Counted from the first letter of the stretch, positions 50,841 through 60,127 are shown. The stretch: 64,000 bases of DNA from Oleiagrimonas sp963747595 (GCA_963747595.1 CAVVFO010000002.1:1178001-1242000); one strand, 5' to 3'. The notes: generated by a model not told the origin, from the letters alone. Program-made: numbers and translations.

Positions 50841-50946
50841 GTAGGGCGGACCAAGGAGCATCAGCGACGGATCCGCCTGCTTGCGTGGGCTCACAAACAT
50901 CACCGCAAGCAGGCGGCTCCGTCCCTTCGGTCCTTGAGCCACCCTG
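50841..50946. repeat. Palindromic repeat element, copy C
   Basis: A 106 bp inverted repeat of the same family: left arm GTAGGGCGGACCAAGGAGC to CCGCCTGCTTGCG, right arm CGCAAGCAGGCGGCTCCGTC to TTGAGCCACCCTG. Its right arm resembles the left arm of copy B, so the two copies lie in opposite orientations. It lies between the convergent GFA and DbpA-type helicase genes and may act as a bidirectional terminator-like hairpin. Confidence 0.8.
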
Positions 50947-50967
50947 CTTTGCGTATTGATCCCGGCC

Positions 50968-52347
50968 TCAACCCAGCGCACGCACCCGGAAATTGCGCCC
51001 CTTGATGCGTCCCTCACGCAGACGCTGCAACGCCTTGTTGGCCAATGCGCGGCTGATCGCCACATAGGCGCGGGTGGCGAACACGTCGATCTTGCCCACG
51101 TCGCCCGCCTTCAGGCCGGCATCGCCCGTCAGCGCGCCGAGGATGTCGCCGGGGCGCAGTTTGTCCTGCCGGCCGGCGTCGATCACCAGCGTTTTCATGG
51201 GCGCCAGATGCAGGACCTTGCCGCCGGCAGCAGCGACCTTCAGCGGCCGCCACGGCAGCGGCGCGCCCTGCATCTCGCCGATGCTTTCGGCCCTGGCCCG
51301 TTCGCGCGACGTGCACAGCGTGATGGCCACGCCGGCTTGCCCGGCGCGTCCCGTACGACCGATGCGATGCGTATGCGTCTGCGGGTCGTGCGGCACGTCG
51401 TAGCTGAGCACCAGCGGCAAGCTGGCAATGTCCAGACCGCGCGCGGCCACGTCGGTGGCGACCAGCACCGCGCAACTGCGGTTGGCAAAACGCACCAGCA
51501 CCTCGTCACGGTCGCGCTGGTCCTTGTCGCCGTGCAAGGCCAGCGCGGAAAACCCGCGGCGATCCAGCTCCTCTGCCACCACATCGACATCGCGACGCAT
51601 GTTGCAGAAGACCAGGGCATGCTCCGCGTGTGCATGGCCCAGAAGCTGCGCCAGCGCGTCCATCTTTCGCGCCGGTTCCACTTCATGGAAGCGTTGCTCG
51701 ATCGCTGGCGCTGCATCGGCCGGCGCATCCACCGTCACCTCGAGCGGATCGCGTTGCAGGCGCTGGCTCGCCACGCGGATCTCCTGCGGATACGTGGCCG
51801 AGAACAGCAGCGTCTGATGGTGTTTGGCGATGCGCCCCACGATGTCGTCGATGACCTCACCGAACCCCATGTCCAGCATGCGGTCCGCCTCGTCCAGCAC
51901 CAGCACCCTGATGCCGCCGCCATGCAGGCTGCCGCGCTTGAGGTGTTCCTGCACGCGGCCAGGCGTGCCCACCACGATGTGCGGATCATGCGTCAGCGAC
52001 GCCAACTGCGGCCCCAGGGGCATGCCGCCGCACAGCGTCAGCAACTTCACGTTGGGAATGTTGGCCGCCAGCTTGCGCAGCGCCTTGCTGACCTGGTCGG
52101 CCAGTTCCCGCGTGGGGCAGAGCACCAGCGCCTGCAGCCGGATGCTGGCGACATCCAGTACCTGCAGCAATCCCAGGCCAAATGCCGCGGTCTTGCCGCT
52201 GCCGGTCTGCGCCTGCGCGATCACGTCGCGCCCCGCCAGCAGCGGCGGCAGGCTCCGCGCCTGCACCGGCGTCATCTTCGCATAGCCAAGCGATTCGACG
52301 CTGGCCAACAGCTCGGGTTTCAATGGCAATGAAGCAAATTCAGTCAT
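50968..52347 (-). CDS. dbpA: DEAD-box ATP-dependent RNA helicase DbpA
   Basis: A 459 aa DEAD-box helicase. Motifs in order: Q motif (GYAKMTPVQARSLP), AQTGSGKTAAFG, PTRELADQ, TPGRV, VLDEADRMLDMGF, SATYP, the C-terminal VATDVAARGLD and HRIGRTGRAGQAG. After about residue 385 is a DbpA-type RNA-binding domain (LRPGDILGALTGDAGLKAGD, VFATRAYVAISR), which in E. coli binds 23S rRNA hairpin 92 in 50S assembly. Start ATG 52347. Confidence 0.93.
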   Translation of the reverse strand: MTEFASLPLKPELLASVESLGYAKMTPVQARSLPPLLAGRDVIAQAQTGSGKTAAFGLGLLQVLDVASIRLQALVLCPTRELADQVSKALRKLAANIPNVKLLTLCGGMPLGPQLASLTHDPHIVVGTPGRVQEHLKRGSLHGGGIRVLVLDEADRMLDMGFGEVIDDIVGRIAKHHQTLLFSATYPQEIRVASQRLQRDPLEVTVDAPADAAPAIEQRFHEVEPARKMDALAQLLGHAHAEHALVFCNMRRDVDVVAEELDRRGFSALALHGDKDQRDRDEVLVRFANRSCAVLVATDVAARGLDIASLPLVLSYDVPHDPQTHTHRIGRTGRAGQAGVAITLCTSRERARAESIGEMQGAPLPWRPLKVAAAGGKVLHLAPMKTLVIDAGRQDKLRPGDILGALTGDAGLKAGDVGKIDVFATRAYVAISRALANKALQRLREGRIKGRNFRVRALG

Positions 52348-52677
52348 GACACATGATCGCATTTATCGTCCCGCACAGGAGCCGCCATCGGCGAAAAATC
52401 GCGCCAACATCCAGACAATCGAAGACATTGCCATGCGCGAATGGTCGTAGCTGGACCTACGAACACGCTGGCATGCCCGGGCCGGGACTTGCCGGTCCAC
52501 CGAACAAGCGTGGCCCACGTGCATCCACGCCAGCGCCGGCGCCACGGCGCCCCCGGGCCGCGACTTCGGCAGCGCTTCCTGCTGATTCAACCTGCCAGCC
52601 GTGATCCGCAGACATTGCCGAGGCGCAGGGAGTTCATCTGGCCGGAAACAGCTGAAGACTCCTGCCTCGGTCGGCCC
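52348..52677. other. Gene-poor region upstream of dbpA
   Basis: I see no supported gene in these 330 bases. The part next to 52347 should hold the dbpA promoter. A small hairpin (TCGTAG and CTACGA at 52445-52462) and some GC-rich imperfect palindromes are present. Frames that stay open here show no recognisable protein. It borders the unrecognised gene at 52678 and may be remnant DNA. Confidence 0.4.
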
Positions 52678-53295
52678 TCAAAGGCTTCTGCTTGCCCAAC
52701 GACGGACGCGGCGACGCTGCCACCAGCGATTCAGTTGCAGCGTGTCGATGCTGGTCGGTGCTATCAGGTCCCGATTTTTTCCGTCGAACCTGAACGTGCG
52801 CTGCGCGGCACCGATACTTGCTGATGGGCCATAGAAGCTGATTACCGTGATTTCAACGCTGTTTACCTGCGTTGCACGGTCGTCGTGTTCCTCTCCGCGG
52901 TCTTGATTTCTACTGGCCTTGATCACCATCTCCCTGAACGTACCGATCTTCATTTCCCCGCTGGAGTCAAGCGGCCCCCGCGAGATCTTGGCATTTTCTT
53001 TCTGACTGTGGTCCGTCATGTCACCAAAAAAAGCCACTGAATTCAGCTTTTCCCCGTTATCTGTATATAAGCTCAGGATAATCTCCTGCACATAAATGGC
53101 CTCCCTGCTCATATTGCTGATGACGCAATCTGCCTGCGAAGCACGTCCTGCGCCCACGTCAATGATCACCAGGGACGAGCGCTGCCGACGGAAGCCCGCC
53201 ACCAGGATATTTGCGTAAAAAATCCAGAACACCAACGTGAATATGTTGACGACGACATTTATGATCGAAACATGGTCCGAGATCCACTGAAACAT
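52678..53295 (-). CDS. Unrecognised membrane-anchored protein, AT-richer than its neighbours
   Basis: I do not recognise this 205 aa protein. It begins MFQWISDHVSIINVVVNIFT and has one N-terminal membrane helix (about 8-31, ending WIFYANILVAGF). A strand-rich part follows (SSLVIIDVGAGRASQADCVI, EAIYVQEIILSLYTDNGEKL), with one Cys and many charged residues in the C-terminal third, ending in a basic tail. Base composition is visibly lower in GC than all surrounding genes. GGTGGG lies 11 bases before ATG 53295. Possibly acquired; no mobility genes are nearby. Confidence 0.6.
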   Translation of the reverse strand: MFQWISDHVSIINVVVNIFTLVFWIFYANILVAGFRRQRSSLVIIDVGAGRASQADCVISNMSREAIYVQEIILSLYTDNGEKLNSVAFFGDMTDHSQKENAKISRGPLDSSGEMKIGTFREMVIKASRNQDRGEEHDDRATQVNSVEITVISFYGPSASIGAAQRTFRFDGKNRDLIAPTSIDTLQLNRWWQRRRVRRWASRSL

Positions 53296-53768
53296 CGATG
53301 AACCCACCCAATCAGAAAAATGCCGCGAAGGAAAACCCGGACTCATGGAGGCATGAAAATAAAGCCGATGGCAGTTTTCCAGTCGTCATGCCCACCCGGT
53401 GTACATGGGCCCGCAGCCATCGATCAACCTCCCAGGGCTTCACCGGGTAGCCGAGCAGCGCGCCCCCAGGTCAAGTCAAGGTCGACACCAGAAGATCGAT
53501 GTTTTCGAGCGCCACATGCCACCTGATAACGCATCATGCCATGGCGTGCGTCGGCGAGGCGTGGACGCTTGTCATGGAGATCCATGAGCAGGCCGGGAGG
53601 ATTGAATCTGGTTGTTTTCCGGCCCCCATATCGACTATTCCCTTCGTCGCGGGCCATCATGAACACCGCGGGACACAAGGGAATTGCCCTCGATCCCCGG
53701 GGCGAACGGGTGTTGAGGTTGTCCGATCAGCAGGGGAGTCTGCAGCTGCGGGTGCCCGAAGGGCGCGG
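53296..53768. other. Gene-poor region between the unrecognised gene and dapE
   Basis: These 473 bases have no supported gene. Open frames exist on both strands (for example 53424-53678, minus) but show no family motif and have weak starts. The base composition changes from AT-richer near 53300 to the genome norm near dapE. It may be the decayed edge of an insertion that brought in the preceding gene. Confidence 0.4.
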
Positions 53769-54938
53769 TCAGCCCTGCATACGCGCGCAGATCGCCAGAT
53801 ACAGCTCCGGCAGGCGCTCCAGGTCGGCCACGGCGATGCATTCGTCCAGCTTGTGGATGGTGGCGTTGACGGGGCCCAGCTCCACCACTTCCACGCCCAG
53901 CGGGGCGATGAAGCGGCCGTCGGAGGTACCGCCACCTGTGCTTTGTTCCGGGTCGTTGCCGGTGAACTCGTTGCATACGGCAACGACGGTTTCGCGCAGT
54001 TTGCCATCCGGCGGGGACAGGAATGGATGGCCCGAGTCGTGCCAGTGGATGTGCCAGTTCAGGCCGTGGCACTCGAAGATCGCTTCGGTGCGCTGGCGCA
54101 GGTCCTGCGCGGTGCTGGCGGTGCTGTAGCGGAAGTTGAACAGCGCTTCCAGCGCGCCGGGAATGATGTTGTTGGCGCCGGTGCCGGCGTGGATGTTGGA
54201 GACCTGCAGCGAGGTCGGGGGGAATTCGCATTCTGAATCAGCGCCTTCCGCGTCGACAGCGTCCCAGCGTTCGGCGATCAGTTCGGCCAGCGCGGGCGCG
54301 AGAGCGTGGATGGGGTTGTGGGCGTTGGCCGGATAGGCAACGTGGCCCTGCACGCCGCGCACGGTAAGTGTGGCCGAAAGCGAGCCGCGACGGCCGACGC
54401 GAATCAGGTCGCCCAGCGTCTCTTTGGCCGACGGCTCACCGACCACACACCAGTCCAGGCGTTCGTCGCGCTCGCGAAAGGCATCAGCAACCTTGCGCAC
54501 TCCATCGATGGCGTCGCCTTCCTCGTCGCTGGTCAGCAGCAGCGCGACCCGGCCGGAGTGATCCGGATGCGCGGCGACGAAGGCTTCCAGCGCCACCACC
54601 ATGGCGGCGACGCTGCCTTTCATGTCGGCGGCGCCACGTCCGTAGAGCATGCCGTCACGAATGTCGGGTTCGAATGGGGGCGAGGTCCAGCTTTCCTCCG
54701 GGCCACTGGGTACGACGTCGGTATGACCCAGGAAAACCAGAGTCGGCGCATCATCCGCTCCGTGTGTGGCCCACAGGTTGTCGACTCCGCCGTAGCGCAG
54801 ATGCTCCACGACAAATCCGGCACGCTGCAGCCGGTCGGCAATCAGCTGCTGGCAGCCGGCATCGTCGGGCGTCACTGAGCGGCGACGCATCAGGTCCAGC
54901 GTGAGGCCGAGGACATTGGACATGGTCGGATCGGTCAT
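53769..54938 (-). CDS. dapE: Succinyl-diaminopimelate desuccinylase DapE
   Basis: DapE removes succinate from N-succinyl-LL-diaminopimelate in lysine and peptidoglycan precursor synthesis. This M20 di-zinc peptidase (389 aa) has the metal elements LVFLGHTDVVPSGP, YGRGAADMKGS and LLTSDEEGDA, the dimerisation domain (GVQGHVAYPANAHNPIH) and the final His motif GPVNATIHKLDE. The start could be ATG 54938 (MTDPTMSNV) or 54923 (MSNVLGLTL); neither has a clear Shine-Dalgarno. Same strand as dapD, upstream. Confidence 0.95.
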   Translation of the reverse strand: MTDPTMSNVLGLTLDLMRRRSVTPDDAGCQQLIADRLQRAGFVVEHLRYGGVDNLWATHGADDAPTLVFLGHTDVVPSGPEESWTSPPFEPDIRDGMLYGRGAADMKGSVAAMVVALEAFVAAHPDHSGRVALLLTSDEEGDAIDGVRKVADAFRERDERLDWCVVGEPSAKETLGDLIRVGRRGSLSATLTVRGVQGHVAYPANAHNPIHALAPALAELIAERWDAVDAEGADSECEFPPTSLQVSNIHAGTGANNIIPGALEALFNFRYSTASTAQDLRQRTEAIFECHGLNWHIHWHDSGHPFLSPPDGKLRETVVAVCNEFTGNDPEQSTGGGTSDGRFIAPLGVEVVELGPVNATIHKLDECIAVADLERLPELYLAICARMQG

Positions 54939-55046
54939 GTTTGAAAGCCACACTGTCGCACGAGTATTCGCCGGCGCGTGAGCAGCACTGCGGCACAGAA
55001 CGAGGCACGATCGGTTTGGCGAACGATGCCCACCCTGCGCGCCGCA

Positions 55047-55403
55047 TCAGATGCCGAAACGCTTCTTGAAGCCGTTGTCGCTGAAACCGACGCTGATGCT
55101 GCCATCGTCCTGTTGCACCACGGGCCGGCGCACCAGGGCGGGGTGCTCCTTGATCAGCAATGTCCACTCCGGATCGCTGCCGGGATTCTTGCGCTGCGGC
55201 AGCAGGTTGCGCCAGGTGGTGGAGGACTTGTTGATGAGTTTCTCCCAGCCACCGGCCTGCGCGGCCCAGTCCTTCAATGTGGCTGCGGGCACCGGCACGG
55301 CTCGGTAGTCGACAAATTCGTAATCGACATCGAAACGGTCCAGCCACTTGCGCGCCTTGCGGCAGGTGTCGCAGGTCTTCAGGCCATAAAGCGTCACGGT
55401 CAT
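55047..55403 (-). CDS. ArsC-related Spx/YffB-type protein
   Basis: A 118 aa thioredoxin-fold protein of the ArsC/YffB family. It starts MTVTLYGLKTCDTCRKARKW, with the CxxC-like CDTC in the ArsC position, and ends with the family segment ALVRRPVVQQDDGSISVGFS. These relatives are not proven arsenate reductases; YffB-type genes lie with dapE in many gammaproteobacteria. The ATG overlaps the dapD stop by four bases. Confidence 0.88.
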   Translation of the reverse strand: MTVTLYGLKTCDTCRKARKWLDRFDVDYEFVDYRAVPVPAATLKDWAAQAGGWEKLINKSSTTWRNLLPQRKNPGSDPEWTLLIKEHPALVRRPVVQQDDGSISVGFSDNGFKKRFGI

Positions 55404-56227
55404 TGCGCACTCCGCAACAATGCATTGATGCCGGTCTTGGAACGGGTTTTCTCGTCGACCTTCTTGACAATGACGGCGGCGTACAGGCTGTGGGTGCCGT
55501 CACTGGACGGCAGGTTGCCCGCAACCACCACGCTGCCGGCGGGGATGCGACCGTAACTGATTTCGCCCGTGGCGCGGTCGTAGATGCGCGTGGACTGCCC
55601 GAGGAACACGCCCATGCCGATGACGCTGCCCTTTTCCACCACCACGCCCTCGACCACTTCCGAGCGTGCGCCGATGAAGCAGTTGTCCTCGATGATGGTG
55701 GGGTTGGCCTGCAGCGGTTCCAGCACGCCGCCGATGCCGACGCCTCCGGACAGGTGCACATGCGCGCCGATCTGCGCACAGGAGCCGACCGTGGCCCAGG
55801 TATCGACCATGCTGCCGGGCCCCACGTGCGCGCCGATATTGACATAACTGGGCATCAGGACCGCGTCATGCGCCACGTGCGCGCCGCGGCGCACCAGCGC
55901 ACCGGGCACCACGCGCATGCCGGCGGACTCGAATTCGGCCTGATTGCCGGCGGTGAAACGCAACGGCACCTTGTCGAATGCAGCAGACGGGCCACCGTCC
56001 ATGACCCGGTTGGCGTTGATGCGGAAATACAGGAGCACGGCTTTTTTCAGCCACTCGTGCACCTGCCAAGCGCCGTCGGCGTCGGGTTCGGCGACACGTG
56101 CCTGGCCTGACTCCAGTTGGTCCAGAGCCTCATCGATACTGCGGCGCAACGCATCGTCGACCGCGCTCGGGTTCAGGTCGGCGCGGCGTTCCCACGCGGC
56201 ATTGATGGTGGTTTCAAGCGTTGGCAT
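55400..56227 (-). CDS. dapD: Tetrahydrodipicolinate N-succinyltransferase DapD
   Basis: DapD transfers succinyl from succinyl-CoA to tetrahydrodipicolinate, making the compound that leads to the DapE substrate. The 275 aa protein has the N-terminal helical region and the left-handed beta-helix with hexapeptide repeats (APGSMVDTWATVGSCAQIGA-type, GVGIGGVLEPLQ). The start ATG at 56227 overlaps the glnD stop by 14 bases, so it is coupled to glnD. Confidence 0.96.
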   Translation of the reverse strand: MPTLETTINAAWERRADLNPSAVDDALRRSIDEALDQLESGQARVAEPDADGAWQVHEWLKKAVLLYFRINANRVMDGGPSAAFDKVPLRFTAGNQAEFESAGMRVVPGALVRRGAHVAHDAVLMPSYVNIGAHVGPGSMVDTWATVGSCAQIGAHVHLSGGVGIGGVLEPLQANPTIIEDNCFIGARSEVVEGVVVEKGSVIGMGVFLGQSTRIYDRATGEISYGRIPAGSVVVAGNLPSSDGTHSLYAAVIVKKVDEKTRSKTGINALLRSAQ

Positions 56228-58892
56228 GCATATCCTTTTGGGCAGGTCCGCCGATACGTTTCTCCAGCACCTCGCGCAGCGTCTGCTGCAACGCCTCGGA
56301 CAGCGGCTGGTCGTGCGGGTCGGTTATCTGGAAAAAGTCTTCCACGCGCTCGCCGAAGGTGGCGATGCGCGCATCATGCACACGCACACCGGCTTCGACA
56401 AATGATTGCGCCACGGCAGCCAGCAGACCGGGCCGATCGCTGCACACCAAGGCCATCTGGGTACGCGCGGCGGCCTGATCCTGGGTGTAGGCCACGTGCG
56501 GCTGCATCTGGAAATGGCGCAGCTGGCGCGACAGCCCGCGCTGGGTGGGTTGGGCACATTCGGGGTTCTGCAGCGCTTCGGCGAGACGCGCGCGCAGTTG
56601 TTCGGCGCGGTCCAGACTGGCGGGTTCCTGTGTCTCCGATTCCAGCAGCAGGAACGTATCCAGTGCCATGCCGGTGCGCGAGTTCAGGATGCGTGCCTCG
56701 ACCACGGAAAAACGCAGCCGGTCCAGCACGGCGGTGACGGTGGCGAACAGGCCATCGCGATCCGGTGCGTAGACGAACACCTCGGTGCTGCCGCGCACGG
56801 AAAACGGATGCACATCGACCAGCGGTGGCGCGTGGCCTGCGGCCAGCACCGCACGCGTCTGCCAGGCGATCTGTTCGGCGCGGTGACGCAGGAAACTCAG
56901 ATCCGGGAAGTCCGACCACACATGCGCGACCGCATCGGCATCGAACCCATCGTCCACCAGCAGGGCCAGGGCCCGCTCGCGGCAGGCGCGCACGCGCGCA
57001 TCGGCGCGCAGCGGCAAGGCCAGATCCGAGCGCAGCGCATAACGTGCGGCCACATACAGATCCGCCAGCAGGCGATCCTTCCAGGCGTTCCACAGTTTCG
57101 GGCTGGTGCCGATGATGTCGGCCACGGTAAGCAGGTACAGGTGATCCAGGTGCTCCCAGTCGCCGACTTCGGTGGCGAACCGGTGCACCACGTCGGGATC
57201 GGTGATGTCCTGCCGCTGGGCCGTGGTACTCATCATCAGATGCCAGCGCACCAGCCACGTGACCAGCGCGATATCGTCCTCGGGCAGGCCCAGCCGCGTG
57301 CAGAATTCGCGCGCGTCGGCTTCGCCCAGCACCGAGTGATCGCCGCCGCGACCCTTGGCGATATCGTGGAACAGGCCGGCCAGCAGCAGCAACTCGTGCT
57401 TGTCCAGCGAATGCCAGATCTCGCAGCCCAGCGGAAAATCGCGGCGCGCCTCCGGCTCCTCGAAGCGGGCCAGATTGCGCATCACCCGCAGGGTGTGTTC
57501 GTCCACGGTGTAGACATGGAACAGGTCGTACTGCATGCGCCCCACCACACGTCCGAACGGTGGCAGCACGGCCGCCAGCAGGCCGAAGCGGTTCATGCTC
57601 CACAGCGCACCGACGCAGGCGCCGCCGCGCCTGAGCAGCCCCAGGAAGGCCTGCAGCACGTCCGCATCCTCGGACATGCGTTCGCCCAGCGCGGCACCGG
57701 CCTGCTGGATGCGGCGCATGGTCTCGGCGGTGAAGCCGATCAGCTCGGTATGCTCCACGCGCAGGATGAAGGCCTCGATCAACGCCGCGGGGCGTTTCAG
57801 GAACAGATCGGGATCCTTCGGCTGCATGCGTCGCCCCAGGCGCATGAAATCATCGGTCAGCGGCTGCGGCTCGGCATCCGGTTCCAGCAACTCCTCGAAA
57901 CGCTCGCCCAGCTGCACACCGAGGCGCTCGATCACGGTGGCGGCACGATAATACCCCTGCATGAACTGCTCCACGCCGAGATTGCGCTCATGCTCGTCGA
58001 CAAAGCCCATGCGCGTGGCCAGCGAGCGCTGATAGTCGAACAGCAGGCGCTCCTCGGCACGACCGGCCTCCAGATGCAGCGCGAAACGGTAGCGCCGCAG
58101 CGTATGCTCGGCCTCGGCCAGGGCCTCGCGTTCGGCCGGATCGAGCAGGCCTTCATCAGCCATGGCGTCGAAGCCGACCACCCCGGCCACGCGCCTTGCC
58201 AGCCAGCGCAACTGGTCCAGCGTGCGCATGCCGCCGGGGCCGTCCTTGATGTGCGGCTCCAGGTTGTGCGCGGTGTCGTCGTGGCGCGCATGGCGCCGCG
58301 CCTGTTCGGCCTGCTTGGCGGCGAGAAATTCGGCAGGGGGCCACAGTTCGCCGTCGTGCACGATGGCGTGCAGTGCCTCGACCTGTTCCGCGTCGCCCGC
58401 CAGGCAGCGCGCATCCAGCAAACTGGTGAACACGCTCACGTCCTCGGCGGCCAGGCTGCGGCACTGCGCGGCATCGCGCACCGCGTGGCCAGGCTTGAGG
58501 CCCAGATCCCACAGACAGGCGAAAAACCGCTCGAGCGCGCGCGATTGCCGGCGTCCGGCCGCGGGCGTGACCAGCACCAGAAGATCCACATCGGAACGGG
58601 GAAACAGCAGACCCCGCCCGAAGCCGCCGACAGCGAACAACGCGCAACCTGCCGGCGCGCCCAGACAGGCACGCCATATATGCACCACCACGCGTTCGAT
58701 CACGTCGCTGCGTCGATGCACCAGCGCACGTACGTCGGCGCCGCCGGCAAAGGCCGCTGCAAGCCCGCGTTCGGCATCCCCCAACAGCTGGCGCAGCGCC
58801 CGCAGGGCATCCGCCGACACGCCCGAGCGCGGCACTGCCACAGGCAGGCGCGGCAGGCGAGGGATGGGAGAGACGTGAGGGCGCAAGTTCAT
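56214..58892 (-). CDS. glnD: PII uridylyltransferase/uridylyl-removing enzyme GlnD
   Basis: GlnD senses glutamine and adds or removes UMP on PII. The 892 aa protein has the nucleotidyltransferase motif FAVGGFGRGLLFPRSDVDLL, the HD hydrolase domain (LLLAGLFHDIAKGRGGDHS), and two C-terminal ACT domains (residues about 690-770, STEVFVYAPDRDGLFATVT; about 800-880, MALVCSDRPGLLAAVAQSF). The start is ATG 58892 (MNLRPHVSPIPRLP); a longer start adds 24 non-conserved residues. It precedes dapD on the same strand. Confidence 0.94.
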   Translation of the reverse strand: MNLRPHVSPIPRLPRLPVAVPRSGVSADALRALRQLLGDAERGLAAAFAGGADVRALVHRRSDVIERVVVHIWRACLGAPAGCALFAVGGFGRGLLFPRSDVDLLVLVTPAAGRRQSRALERFFACLWDLGLKPGHAVRDAAQCRSLAAEDVSVFTSLLDARCLAGDAEQVEALHAIVHDGELWPPAEFLAAKQAEQARRHARHDDTAHNLEPHIKDGPGGMRTLDQLRWLARRVAGVVGFDAMADEGLLDPAEREALAEAEHTLRRYRFALHLEAGRAEERLLFDYQRSLATRMGFVDEHERNLGVEQFMQGYYRAATVIERLGVQLGERFEELLEPDAEPQPLTDDFMRLGRRMQPKDPDLFLKRPAALIEAFILRVEHTELIGFTAETMRRIQQAGAALGERMSEDADVLQAFLGLLRRGGACVGALWSMNRFGLLAAVLPPFGRVVGRMQYDLFHVYTVDEHTLRVMRNLARFEEPEARRDFPLGCEIWHSLDKHELLLLAGLFHDIAKGRGGDHSVLGEADAREFCTRLGLPEDDIALVTWLVRWHLMMSTTAQRQDITDPDVVHRFATEVGDWEHLDHLYLLTVADIIGTSPKLWNAWKDRLLADLYVAARYALRSDLALPLRADARVRACRERALALLVDDGFDADAVAHVWSDFPDLSFLRHRAEQIAWQTRAVLAAGHAPPLVDVHPFSVRGSTEVFVYAPDRDGLFATVTAVLDRLRFSVVEARILNSRTGMALDTFLLLESETQEPASLDRAEQLRARLAEALQNPECAQPTQRGLSRQLRHFQMQPHVAYTQDQAAARTQMALVCSDRPGLLAAVAQSFVEAGVRVHDARIATFGERVEDFFQITDPHDQPLSEALQQTLREVLEKRIGGPAQKDMHANA

Positions 58893-59012
58893 GAGGCAGA
58901 AGCAGGTTGAGGGAGGTGAGAAAACAGCAGGAGCGGTCAGCGGCCACCATCGGGAGCATGGCACGTCACCGCATGTGTCTCTTTCCCCACTCCTGCACGC
59001 TCAACTCCGCTT

Positions 59013-59780
59013 TCATGCGGCATCCGGCCACGGCGTGAGGATTTCAAAGCCGTCATCGGTGACCACCAGCGTATGTTCCCACTGCGCCGACAACGAATGA
59101 TCCTTGGTCACCACGGTCCAGCCATCTGGCAGGGAGCGCGTATGGCGCTTGCCGGCGTTGATCATCGGCTCCACGGTGAAGGTCATGCCCTTCTCCAGGG
59201 TCATGCCGGTGCCCGGCTTGCCGTAATGCAGCACCTGCGGCTGATCGTGATAGATGGTGCCGATGCCGTGGCCGCAGTACTCGCGCACCACGCTGAACCC
59301 GGCCGCCTCGGCATGGGTCTGGATGGCATGTCCGATATCGCCCAGCGTGGCACCCGGACGCACGGCGCGGATGCCTTCCATCATGGCCTCGTAGGTGGTC
59401 TCGCACAATCGCCTGGCCAGCACGCCGGGCGTGCCGACGTAGTACATGCGGCTGGTGTCGCCATGCCAGCCATCCTTGATCACGGTGACGTCGCAATTGA
59501 CAATGTCGCCGTCCTTGAGCACCTTGCCGGCATTGGGAATGCCGTGGCAGATCACATGGTTGACCGAGGTGCACAGGGTCTTGGTGAAACCGTGATAGCC
59601 GATGTTGGCGGGGACCGCCTTCTGTACATTGACGATGTGATCGTGCGCGATGCGGTCGATCTCCTCGGTGGTCACGCCAGGCTTGATGTGCTCCTTGAGC
59701 ATGGCCAGCACTTCGGCGGCCAGGCGGCCAGCCACGCGCATGGATTCGATTTCTGCGGGGGTTTTCGGTGCTGCGGACAT
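59013..59780 (-). CDS. map: Type I methionine aminopeptidase Map
   Basis: Map removes N-terminal Met from nascent proteins. The 255 aa protein has all five metal ligands: D and D in VNCDVTVIKDGWHGDTSRMY-type context, H in YCGHGIGTIYHD, E in TVEPMINAG and E in SAQWEHTLVV. It is divergent from rpsB, an arrangement common in proteobacteria, with the promoter region of both in 59781-60127. Confidence 0.96.
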   Translation of the reverse strand: MSAAPKTPAEIESMRVAGRLAAEVLAMLKEHIKPGVTTEEIDRIAHDHIVNVQKAVPANIGYHGFTKTLCTSVNHVICHGIPNAGKVLKDGDIVNCDVTVIKDGWHGDTSRMYYVGTPGVLARRLCETTYEAMMEGIRAVRPGATLGDIGHAIQTHAEAAGFSVVREYCGHGIGTIYHDQPQVLHYGKPGTGMTLEKGMTFTVEPMINAGKRHTRSLPDGWTVVTKDHSLSAQWEHTLVVTDDGFEILTPWPDAA

Positions 59781-59865
59781 GGTGCCTTCCAGTACGTGGG
59801 GCTGCGGATCGTGTCATTCCCGAGATGATGACTGCACCCGGCTTTTTCCAGCCGGATCTGTCAGC

Positions 59866-59895
59866 TTGTCGACGGCATCCACAGCCAGCTATAAT
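59866..59895 (+). promoter_or_regulatory. Strong sigma-70-type promoter of rpsB
   Basis: A perfect -10 hexamer TATAAT (59890-59895) lies 18 bases after TTGTCG (59866-59871), a good -35. Transcription should start near 59902, about 225 bases before the rpsB ATG. This is the clearest promoter in the window. It is on the plus strand and points away from map. Confidence 0.75.
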
Positions 59896-60127
59896 TGCGG
59901 AGATTTGTTGCGTCGGAGCATGTTGCAAACGTGCCCGAGCACTCAAGTCGAATGGCGATTGTAACCGCAATGCGGCATACGTCGCTTTCAGGTTCCGCGG
60001 GAATGGTCCCGCAGGCCAAATCAACGACACACACGTATCGGCACCGCCTTCGGGGTGCCCCGCCTGCCACGGCAGCGGGGTCGAAGTCGGGGATGCGTGG
60101 AGGTCCCAACCCCTTCAGGAGAACACC
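59896..60127 (+). ncRNA. rpsB 5' leader RNA, possibly autoregulatory
   Basis: The leader is about 225 bases long and GC-rich, with likely stems (TTCCGCGGGAATGGTCCCGC near 59990; GCACCGCC with GGGGTGCC near 60042) and CAGGAG before the start. In E. coli the rpsB leader binds S2 to repress rpsB-tsf. I see no primary-sequence match that proves the same here; it is inferred from position, length and structure potential. Confidence 0.45.

Noticed and set aside
53424..53678. 84-codon minus-strand frame beside dapE
   Set aside because: No Shine-Dalgarno, no motif, basic low-information sequence; reported only as part of the gene-poor region.
56406..58910. 834-codon open frame on the plus strand
   Set aside because: Antisense to glnD, which has complete NTase, HD and ACT motifs in its own frame. 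No ribosome site or recognisable domain.
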